Assembly: GCA_020722625.1 (NCBI GenBank)
Contig: DYKK01000173.1
Span: 1-7,132, forward strand
From: Anaeromyxobacter dehalogenans
GTDB taxonomy: Bacteria; Myxococcota_A; UBA9042; DTJE01
Direction: 5' to 3'
Length of the DNA: 7,132 bases
Shown here piece after piece: positions 1 to 5,537 of this stretch. Position numbers and translations under genes: made by a program. Below the pieces are notes generated by a model. The model saw only the letters and a list, made by a program, of their open reading frames with translations, was not told where the DNA came from and did no database searches. Positions within the stretch are counted from its first letter, which is position 1. Each line of letters starts with the position of its first letter.

Positions 1-135
1 GGGCAAGAGCGCGACCGGCGCGAGGAACCACAGCCCCGGGTCGGGCAGGGCGAGGATCAAGAGAACTCCCGCAAGGAAACCCGACGGGAGTCCGGTCTTC
101 CAGAACGGTCCCGCCATCGTCGCCTGCCGGCCCAT
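1..135 (-). CDS. lnt: Apolipoprotein N-acyltransferase, N-terminal fragment (runs off the left edge)
   Basis: This gene reads leftwards and is cut by the window edge, so only its first 45 codons are present. The visible protein has a short basic start (around MGRQATMAGPFWKTG), then a hydrophobic stretch and the segment LALPDPGLWFLAPVALLP. An LA(F/L)P-x-x-G-LW-xLA-xVAL-xP pattern of this kind in the first membrane helices is typical of Lnt, the inner-membrane enzyme that adds the third acyl chain to the N-terminal cysteine of lipoproteins. The catalytic Glu-Lys-Cys residues lie outside the window and cannot be checked. ATG at 135 is preferred because GGAG lies 9 nt upstream; an in-frame ATG at 144 would add three residues but has GGAG directly abutting it. 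ATG at 117 is a third option. The gene is divergent from the tonB operon, with a good promoter upstream at 259-287. The family call rests on pattern recognition of a short segment. Confidence 0.66.
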   Translation of the reverse strand, partial: MGRQATMAGPFWKTGLPSGFLAGVLLILALPDPGLWFLAPVALLP

Positions 136-258
136 CCCGGCCATCTCCAGCGGGGTCTCGGCATGTTCCGAGCCTCCCCGCGCGTTTGAAAAGGGACGGG
201 GCCTGGTCCTTGCCCGTCCACACCGGACGGCACGGAAGCGAACCGACCGAGACCACAA

Positions 259-287
259 ATTTTACGAACTTGTTACACGCCTGTCAT
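259..287 (-). promoter_or_regulatory. Putative sigma70-type promoter for the leftward lnt gene
   Basis: Read on the minus strand, ATGACA (282-287) and TAAAAT (259-264) are separated by exactly 17 nt. Each hexamer matches five of six positions of the TTGACA / TATAAT consensus. They lie in the only AT-rich pocket of an otherwise GC-rich region. Transcription would start near 252, giving a leader of about 115 nt before the lnt start. The match is seen directly; promoter activity is inferred. Confidence 0.5.
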
Positions 288-299
288 GCCCGCGCAAAT
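270..299 (+). promoter_or_regulatory. Weak candidate promoter for the tonB operon
   Basis: The whole rightward operon must be transcribed from somewhere upstream of 336, and the 136-335 region is the only intergenic space. The best forward candidate I found is TTGTTA (270-275, four of six consensus matches) with GCAAAT (294-299, three of six) at an 18-nt spacing. It would start RNA near 306, about 30 nt before the tonB start codon. It is poor, overlaps the leftward promoter, and could be wrong; an alternative sigma factor or activator-dependent promoter is equally possible. Confidence 0.2.
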
Positions 300-322
300 C
301 GGCCCGGTCATCCTTGCGCCCG

Positions 323-330
323 AAAGGAGG
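323..330 (+). promoter_or_regulatory. Ribosome binding site that fixes the tonB start
   Basis: AAAGGAGG lies 5 nt upstream of the GTG codon at 336. It is a near-perfect Shine-Dalgarno sequence and is the reason the tonB start is placed at 336. The reading frame stays open upstream to a TTG at 186, but those 50 codons have no ribosome binding site and read as low-quality, non-membrane sequence. Confidence 0.75.
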
Positions 331-335
331 CGGCC

Positions 336-1079
336 GTGTTCGAGTCGCTCGAACATCGAACCCCGAGGTCCAGTCGGAGGCGGTGGATCGGATTCGTCGT
401 GGTCGCGGGCATCGTCAACGCCGGCGCCATCGCCGGCGCGGTCCTCCTCGTCTCCATGCGGACCCCGCCCCCCGAGGAAGAGGTCATCCCGATCTCGTTC
501 GCCCCTCGACCCACGGCGGAACCGGTCGAGGCGGCCGCCGAGCCACCCCCGGCCCCTCCGCCCGAGACGCCGAGACCCACGAAATCCGCATCCCGGGGTG
601 GGAGGCGACTGCGGAAGGCCCTGGAGGCCCCCAGGCGCCTTCCCGCGTCCGGCCCGCTGGACGTGGACCCGGACCGTCCACCGGGTTCCGACCAGGCCGG
701 GGGCGGCGGCACCGGGCTCGCAGGACCCGAGGGGGCCTCGGTCGCGGCCTCGGTCCCGCCCCGGGTCCCTGATTCCAGACAGGTTCGTCCCGTGCGGTGG
801 TCCGAGGTCACGACACCGCCGATCCCCGACGCCGGCAACCCGGAACCTGTGTACCCGGAGGAGGCCAGATTGGCCGGTCTCGAGGGTCAGGTGGACCTCA
901 AGGTCGAGATCTCCGAGGGCGGCCTCGTGGTCCCGCTCAAGGTGTTCCGGGGGGAGGAGCCGTTCGTGTCCGCGGTGGAAGCGGTGCTGGGCGACTGGAA
1001 GTTCCGTCCGGCCCTGCTGGAGGGTCGCGAGGTCGCGGTGTACCGCGTCCTGAGGTTCCGGTTTCGTCTCAACGACTGA
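336..1079 (+). CDS. tonB: TonB family energy transducer
   Basis: This 247-residue protein would link the ExbB/ExbD proton motor in the inner membrane to an outer-membrane receptor. It begins with a short basic cytoplasmic tail (RSSRRRW), then one membrane anchor at about residues 17-39 (IGFVVVAGIVNAGAIAGAVLLV). A Pro/Glu-rich periplasmic linker follows (about 44-82), then a basic patch (about 86-102, RGGRRLRKALEAPRR) and a Gly-rich stretch near 119-130. The C-terminal TonB domain occupies about 167-247: it opens with PEPVYPEEARLAGLEGQV, the family's YP-x-x-A-x-x-x-x-x-x-G pattern, and contains WKFRPALLEG. The GTG start is chosen for the AAAGGAGG 5 nt upstream. The first base of the exbB ribosome binding site is the last base of the stop codon, so the two genes are tightly coupled. 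The linker differs from the Glu-Pro/Lys-Pro repeats of enterobacterial TonB. A TolA-like role is possible but less likely because a TonB-dependent receptor lies in the same operon. Confidence 0.9.
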   Translation: MFESLEHRTPRSSRRRWIGFVVVAGIVNAGAIAGAVLLVSMRTPPPEEEVIPISFAPRPTAEPVEAAAEPPPAPPPETPRPTKSASRGGRRLRKALEAPRRLPASGPLDVDPDRPPGSDQAGGGGTGLAGPEGASVAASVPPRVPDSRQVRPVRWSEVTTPPIPDAGNPEPVYPEEARLAGLEGQVDLKVEISEGGLVVPLKVFRGEEPFVSAVEAVLGDWKFRPALLEGREVAVYRVLRFRFRLND

Positions 1080-1091
1080 GGAGGTGTCGTC

Positions 1092-1826
1092 ATGTCGTTC
1101 GACCTCGTCGGGATTTTCGAGAAGATGTCCGCGTTCGCATTCGTGATCGTGGGGATCCTGCTCGTCATGGCCTTGTCCTCGGCCGCGGTCGGGATCGAGC
1201 GGTGGTGGGTTCTGCGCACCGGTCGCAGCCGGGCCCGGCGACTCGCGGCCCGCGTCGCCCCCGCCGTGAGCGCCGGGAGGTGGGAGGAGGTGGTCGCCGA
1301 GGCGCGTCGGGACGGCAAGAACCCGTTCGCCCTCCTTCTCGAGGGCGTGGCGGGCGCATGGATGTCGTCGGAGGGCGACGGGACCTCGATCCCGGAACGG
1401 GTGAAGAACGAGGCATCGCGCTGCCTCGAGAACGCGGAAGCGGACCTGCGTCGCGGGATGGGGGTCCTGGCGTCCGTCGGGTCCGTGGCGCCGTTCGTGG
1501 GCCTCCTCGGGACGGTCATCGGGATCATCAATGCCTTCGAGGGGATTGCGGCCGACAACTCGAGCGGGATCGGCGCGGTGGCGGCCGGAATCGCCGAGGC
1601 CTTGATCGTGACCGCCATCGGACTGGCCGTGGCGATCCCGGCGGTCCTGACGTTCAACGTCCTCAACGGTCGGGTCGAGTCCGAGATGCTCGCCCTGAAG
1701 ACCGCGGCCGGCGAGATGATGGACGACATGGTCCATCGTCCCGTCCGGTTGCCGTTCGAGGTGGAGGAGGCGGCCCGCGCGAACGACCGGACGGCCCCGC
1801 GACAGACCGCGGATTCCGTGTGCTGA
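1092..1826 (+). CDS. exbB: MotA/TolQ/ExbB proton channel family protein, ExbB
   Basis: This 244-residue inner-membrane protein would form, with ExbD, the proton-driven motor that energises TonB. Three membrane helices are visible at about residues 13-34, 127-150 and 160-190, with a cytoplasmic domain of about 90 residues between the first and second, which is the ExbB topology. The signature is clear: SVAPFVGLLGTVIGI (131-145) and GIAEALIVTAIGLAVAIPA (166-184). Glu169 in GIAEAL matches the conserved third-helix glutamate that is essential in Escherichia coli ExbB. A hydrophilic C-terminal tail of about 30 residues ends in a cysteine. ATG at 1092 is preceded by AGGAGGT with 6-nt spacing, which begins on the last base of the tonB stop codon. 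TolQ and gliding-motor proteins of the AglR type belong to the same family, so the ExbB name rests on the neighbouring tonB and receptor genes. Confidence 0.93.
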   Translation: MSFDLVGIFEKMSAFAFVIVGILLVMALSSAAVGIERWWVLRTGRSRARRLAARVAPAVSAGRWEEVVAEARRDGKNPFALLLEGVAGAWMSSEGDGTSIPERVKNEASRCLENAEADLRRGMGVLASVGSVAPFVGLLGTVIGIINAFEGIAADNSSGIGAVAAGIAEALIVTAIGLAVAIPAVLTFNVLNGRVESEMLALKTAAGEMMDDMVHRPVRLPFEVEEAARANDRTAPRQTADSVC

Positions 1827-1837
1827 GGAGGCGGACC

Positions 1838-2245
1838 ATGTCCCGGCCGACCGCCGTGCGCCCGACCATCAACGTCACGCCGCTGGTGGATGTCGTGCTG
1901 GTGCTGCTGATCATCTTCATGGTCGTGACGCCGATGATGGAATCGGGCATCGCGATGGACCTGCCCAAGGCCCGCCACCCGGAGCCCGACCCGGAGGGGA
2001 TGGACGTGATCACGTTGAGCGTGGGGATGGATGGCTCGGTCGCGTGGAACGCGAGGCCCGTCACCCTGGAGACCCTGTCCACCCACCTGGAGGACCTGCA
2101 CCGGACGGACCCGAGAAGGCCGGTGGTCGTCCAGGCCGATCGCGGCACCCCGTTCCGGGAGGTGCGGGAGGTGATCCGGCGATGCCGGGACGCAGGCCTG
2201 GGCGGCGTCTCCCTGAAGGTCGCCGCGATCGCGGAAGGAGACTGA
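1838..2245 (+). CDS. exbD: ExbD/TolR family biopolymer transporter, copy 1
   Basis: This 135-residue protein has a short cytoplasmic N-terminus, one membrane helix (about residues 16-33) and a periplasmic domain of about 100 residues, which is the standard ExbD/TolR build. The helix opens with INVTPLVDVVLVLLIIFMVV (11-30), the family signature; Asp18 corresponds to the membrane aspartate that carries protons in ExbD (Asp25 in E. coli). The periplasmic part contains the family's beta-strand pattern (VITLSVGMDGSVAWN, then PVVVQADRGTPFREVREVI). The open frame extends far upstream across exbB but is only the shadow of that gene. ATG at 1838 has GAGGAGG 6 nt upstream, directly after the exbB stop. 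A second exbD follows after 2 nt; the pair is probably not redundant, because the periplasmic domains differ strongly. Confidence 0.92.
   Translation: MSRPTAVRPTINVTPLVDVVLVLLIIFMVVTPMMESGIAMDLPKARHPEPDPEGMDVITLSVGMDGSVAWNARPVTLETLSTHLEDLHRTDPRRPVVVQADRGTPFREVREVIRRCRDAGLGGVSLKVAAIAEGD
1868..1933 (+). repeat. Duplicated exbD membrane-helix segment, copy A (partner at 2290-2355)
   Basis: These 66 bases encode 22 residues (11-32 of ExbD copy 1) that are identical in ExbD copy 2. At DNA level the two segments match at 59 of 66 positions by my count, and all seven differences are silent third-position changes. Outside this block the two proteins diverge quickly. The repeat reflects descent from one exbD gene with strong constraint on the helix, rather than a mobile repeat. 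Confidence 0.8.
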
Positions 2246-2247
2246 GC

Positions 2248-2676
2248 ATGGCATTCGCGGACACCACGGGACGCCGCGTCCGTCCGGACATCAACGTCAC
2301 CCCGCTCGTGGACGTGGTGCTGGTCCTGCTCATCATCTTCATGGTCGTGACCCCGCTCATGATGAAGCGGTTCCACGTGCGCGTCCCCGAAGAAGTCGAG
2401 GGGCCGCCGCCGGACGAGACGGCGGCGCCGGCGGTCGTCCTGAGCGTCGGCCGGGACGGTCGGATCGCGTTGAACCGGGAGCCCGTGGACGCCGCGGCGC
2501 TCGCCCCGAGGCTCAGGGGCCTGTTCGCGGCTCGCAAGGAGCGCGTGGTCTTCCTCGCCGCGGACGACGCGGTGCCCTACGGAAGCGTGGTCGAGGTGAT
2601 GGACCTGGCCCGGTCGGGCGGTTCCGAACCCCTGGTGGTCCTCCCGGAGCCGCTACCGGCGGAGGCGGCGCCATGA
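2248..2676 (+). CDS. exbD: ExbD/TolR family biopolymer transporter, copy 2
   Basis: This 142-residue protein is the second ExbD-type subunit of the operon. It has a slightly longer cytoplasmic N-terminus (MAFADTTGRRVRPD), a membrane helix at about 20-38 beginning INVTPLVDVV with the proton-carrying Asp22, and a periplasmic domain with AAPAVVLSVGRDGRIALNRE and a Pro/Ala-rich end. A Pro-rich acidic insert (about 48-60, EEVEGPPPDETAA) follows the helix and differs from copy 1. ATG at 2248 lies 2 nt after the copy 1 stop and has AAGGAG with 7-nt spacing inside the end of copy 1. Its TGA stop overlaps the ATG of the receptor gene (ATGA at 2673-2676), so translation is probably coupled. ExbB with two different ExbD proteins is known in several Gram-negative groups, including Myxococcus motility motors; whether both subunits sit in one motor here is not shown. 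Confidence 0.91.
   Translation: MAFADTTGRRVRPDINVTPLVDVVLVLLIIFMVVTPLMMKRFHVRVPEEVEGPPPDETAAPAVVLSVGRDGRIALNREPVDAAALAPRLRGLFAARKERVVFLAADDAVPYGSVVEVMDLARSGGSEPLVVLPEPLPAEAAP
2290..2355 (+). repeat. Duplicated exbD membrane-helix segment, copy B (partner at 1868-1933)
   Basis: This block encodes residues 15-36 of ExbD copy 2, identical in protein sequence to residues 11-32 of copy 1, with seven silent base differences. Confidence 0.8.
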
Positions 2677-5537
2677 TGCGGGCGGGGCCGTCCGGATACG
2701 ACCTGAGTGCCGTGGTCGTCCTCCTGGTGCTGGTGTCGGCCCGGCCGGGCCGCGCGGAGGGCGTCCACGGCACCGGGGTCGAGGGCATCGTCCGGGACCA
2801 CGTCACCCGCGATCCGGTCGTCGAGGCGTCGGTGGTCGTGGTGTCCGGGGGGGAGGGATCGACGGTCACGGACGAGCGCGGGCGTTACCGGCTGAGGATC
2901 GGACCGGGCGTGTACGAGATCCGCGTGCGACACGAACTCTACCGGACCTGCCGAGTCCGCCGCATCGTGGTGGATCGGGGACGCACGACCCGCGTGGACG
3001 TGGACATGGACCCGGACGACTCGGCGGTCCTCGAGTTCGTGGTCGCGGCCCGGGCGGACACCCGCAAGGAGGAGGCCCTGCTCCAGATCCGCAAGCGGGC
3101 GGGCAGCGTGTCGGACGCGGTCAGCAGCGAGGAGATCGCGCGCACCCCGGATTCCAGTGCCTCGGACGCGGTCAAGCGGATCATGGCCACGAGCCTCGTG
3201 GACGGGCGGTACGCGGCGATCCGGGGGCTCGGAGGCCGATACACCGCCACCCTGGTGAATCGCGTGACTCTCCCCAGTCCGGACCCGGACGAGCCCGCGT
3301 TCCCCCTTGACCTCCTCCCCGCAGGGCTCCTCGCAAACCTCTCGGTGGTCAAGACGCATACCGCCGACCTCCCGGCCACCTTCGGGGGCGGCGCGCTCCT
3401 GATCGAGACGAACGCCTTCCCCATCGCCTTCGAGTCCAAAGTGAAACTGGGTCTTGGCTTCGACAGCTCCTCCACCTTCCGCCGGATGAACACCTACGGG
3501 GGAGGCCGCGTGGATTTTCTCGGATTCGACGACGGGACGCGCGCCCTGCCCGCCGTGTTGCCCGCCGGGGTCCCCCTCGTCCAGGGGTCCGGCGGCGTGG
3601 ACGCGTCCGTCGCGGAGGCGGCGGGCGAGGCGTTCCGGGACGAGTGGAGCGCCACGACGCGACGCGCATTCCCCAACCTCGACGTGGCGGGCACGGTCGG
3701 GGACACGGTCCCCGTGGGTCGTCGGGCCCGGCTGGGCTACCTCGTCTCGCTTCAGTACGCCCACAAGGACCGGGTGCGCGAGGCCGACGTGGCCAAGGCC
3801 ACGCTCGAGACGAGTGGAGAGGGAGCGGGTGGGGCGGATCCTCACGGCGACCGGGAGACCGCGATCCGAGAGCAGGCCCGCGTCGTGACGGGCCTTCAGA
3901 CGGCGCGCCTGGGCGCCCTGGCGGACGTCGGACTCCAGATCGATCCGTCCAACGAGATCGAGGTCCTGTCCCTGTTCATCCGCGATGCGGACAAGGTCGC
4001 CCAGACCGCGTCCGGGTACAACGAGACGGACGCCCAGGACTTCACCTCGACCCGGCTCCAGTTCATCGCCCGCACCCTCTCGTTCACGCAGATTCGGGGC
4101 AGGCATCTCTTGTCGTCGGCCTCGGGCCTCGAACTGCGCTGGATGGGCCACTTCTCGTTCGTGCAGCGCGACGAGCCGGACACGCGGGACATCAAGTACC
4201 ATGTCCTGGACGACGGCCGGATGCGGTTCGCTCAGGGTCCCGGGAGCGCGGAGCGCCTCTTCATCGGGCTACGGGACCTGTCCGGCGGCGGCGGGATCGA
4301 CGTCACGTGGCCGTTTCGACCGGTCCACTTCCTGGCGGGCGCCGCCGTGCAGTGGTCGTCCAGGGACCTGGACTCGCGTCGCTTCCGCTTCGATGCCGTC
4401 GGCGGCGACCTCTCGGTCCTGTTCCTTCCGCCGGAGGAGATGCTCTCCCCGGCCCACATCGGCCCCACGTTCCGCCTGAAGGAGCGGACCCTCCACTCGG
4501 ATGCCTACGGGGCGTCCCTGCTGGTGGCGGCCGCCTACGTGGCGGCGGACATCGTGGCGACGAAACCGGTACGCCTGACGCCGGGGCTTCGGTTCGAGCA
4601 CTCCCGCCAACACCTGCGTTCCGGGACGGCCTATTCCGTCGCCGAGTTCACGGAGCCGGGCGTGGACCGGACCCACTCGGCCTGGGTGCCTTCCCTCAAC
4701 GCGGTCTGGGCCATCCGGCCCGACATGAACCTGCGCCTCGGATATGCGTGGACCCTCGCGCGCCCCCAGTTCCGGGAACTCGCCCCGTTCGCGTACTACG
4801 ACTTCACGCGGCGCCGCACGGTTTCGGGGAATCCGGACCTCGGGATGACGCGCATCCACGGCGCCGATCTCCGGTGGGAGTGGTTCCCGACGACCGACTC
4901 CGTGGTCGCGGCGGGGGGATTCTACAAGGTCTTCCGACACCCCATCGAACGGGTCGTCCTGGCGGCGTCGCAAGGCGACGTCGGCTTCGACAACGCCCCC
5001 GGGGCCTGGCTCGTCGGGGTCGAGGTCGAGGCGCGCACGAACCTCGCGTGGGTCTCGCGGGCCCTGCGCGAGTTCCGCTTCCTGGCCAACGCCGCGGTGA
5101 TCCGGTCCCGGGTGACCTTCCCGCACGACCAGGCCACCCTCCAGACGAGCCGGGAGCGCCCCCTCCAGGGGCAGTCGCCTTACGTGGTCAACCTCGGGCT
5201 CGGATGGCGCGGCGAGCGCACGGGCACCGAGGTCACCGTCCTGTACAACGTGTCGGGCCCCCGGATCTCCGAGGTGGGCTTCGACCGTCTTCCCGATGTG
5301 TACGAGGAGCCGGTTCACCGGCTGGACCTGACGGCATCCCAGGAACTGGGCATGGGCTTTCGGTTGCGTCTGGCCCTGTCGAACCTCGCATTCCAGGCCG
5401 TGCGGGTGCGCCAGGGGAGCGTGACCGTGTACCAGGACCAGCCTGGGGTCTCGGGTTCCCTGTCGGTGGACTGGTCCTTCAAGTCCCGGCGGGACGAGGC
5501 AGAGGCATCCAACACACCAGGAGGAACAGCACCATGA
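2673..5537 (+). CDS. TonB-dependent outer-membrane receptor with N-terminal carboxypeptidase-regulatory-like domain
   Basis: This 954-residue protein would be a gated beta-barrel channel opened by TonB. A signal peptide is visible (hydrophobic core about 11-22, likely cleavage after GRA at 28). A carboxypeptidase-regulatory-like beta-sandwich follows (about 34-112: GIVRDHVTRDPVVEASVVV, TVTDERGRYRLRIGPGVYEI). A possible TonB box (VLEFVVAA, about 119-126) comes next, then the plug (about 132-250) with IRGLGGRYTATLVNRV and ATFGGGALLIET. The barrel (about 255-936) contains TLARPQFRELAPF near 695-707, GNPDLGMTRIHGADLRWEWF near 720-738 and RPLQGQSPYVVNLGLGW near 829-845, the usual landmarks of this receptor class. 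The last strand ends SLSVDWSF, followed by an extra hydrophilic tail of about 18 residues; that tail also encodes the next gene's ribosome binding site. ATG 2673 (GGAGG, 7-nt spacing) is preferred to ATG 2676. Stop and next start overlap as ATGA. The build resembles Bacteroidota and Myxococcota receptors such as Oar; the substrate is unknown. Confidence 0.9.
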   Translation: MMRAGPSGYDLSAVVVLLVLVSARPGRAEGVHGTGVEGIVRDHVTRDPVVEASVVVVSGGEGSTVTDERGRYRLRIGPGVYEIRVRHELYRTCRVRRIVVDRGRTTRVDVDMDPDDSAVLEFVVAARADTRKEEALLQIRKRAGSVSDAVSSEEIARTPDSSASDAVKRIMATSLVDGRYAAIRGLGGRYTATLVNRVTLPSPDPDEPAFPLDLLPAGLLANLSVVKTHTADLPATFGGGALLIETNAFPIAFESKVKLGLGFDSSSTFRRMNTYGGGRVDFLGFDDGTRALPAVLPAGVPLVQGSGGVDASVAEAAGEAFRDEWSATTRRAFPNLDVAGTVGDTVPVGRRARLGYLVSLQYAHKDRVREADVAKATLETSGEGAGGADPHGDRETAIREQARVVTGLQTARLGALADVGLQIDPSNEIEVLSLFIRDADKVAQTASGYNETDAQDFTSTRLQFIARTLSFTQIRGRHLLSSASGLELRWMGHFSFVQRDEPDTRDIKYHVLDDGRMRFAQGPGSAERLFIGLRDLSGGGGIDVTWPFRPVHFLAGAAVQWSSRDLDSRRFRFDAVGGDLSVLFLPPEEMLSPAHIGPTFRLKERTLHSDAYGASLLVAAAYVAADIVATKPVRLTPGLRFEHSRQHLRSGTAYSVAEFTEPGVDRTHSAWVPSLNAVWAIRPDMNLRLGYAWTLARPQFRELAPFAYYDFTRRRTVSGNPDLGMTRIHGADLRWEWFPTTDSVVAAGGFYKVFRHPIERVVLAASQGDVGFDNAPGAWLVGVEVEARTNLAWVSRALREFRFLANAAVIRSRVTFPHDQATLQTSRERPLQGQSPYVVNLGLGWRGERTGTEVTVLYNVSGPRISEVGFDRLPDVYEEPVHRLDLTASQELGMGFRLRLALSNLAFQAVRVRQGSVTVYQDQPGVSGSLSVDWSFKSRRDEAEASNTPGGTAP

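Noticed and set aside
60..164. A short minus-strand frame starting at ATG 164 with GGGGAGG 8 nt upstream, about 35 codons, overlapping the lnt start in another frame.
   Set aside because: The ribosome binding site is good, but the product is Arg/Trp/Pro-rich with no hydrophobic or family pattern. The overlapping lnt frame matches a known family. A leader-peptide role cannot be excluded but is unsupported.
186..335. An N-terminal extension of tonB to a TTG codon at 186.
   Set aside because: No ribosome binding site precedes the TTG, the 50 added residues look non-coding, and the extension would bury the AAAGGAGG site and the intergenic promoter region.
273..1736. A 487-codon minus-strand open frame opposite tonB and exbB.
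   Set aside because: Its product is rich in Arg, His, Asp and Gly with no recognisable domain, and it lies fully opposite two well-supported genes. It is a GC-driven shadow, as are the long minus-strand frames at 887-2254, 2577-4202, 4269-5546 and 5648-6949.
1092..2676. A gliding-motility or Tol-type motor (AglRQS or TolQR) in place of an ExbBD motor.
   Set aside because: The one ExbB plus two ExbD arrangement fits those too, but tonB directly upstream and a TonB-dependent receptor directly downstream in the same operon make ExbBD the better reading.
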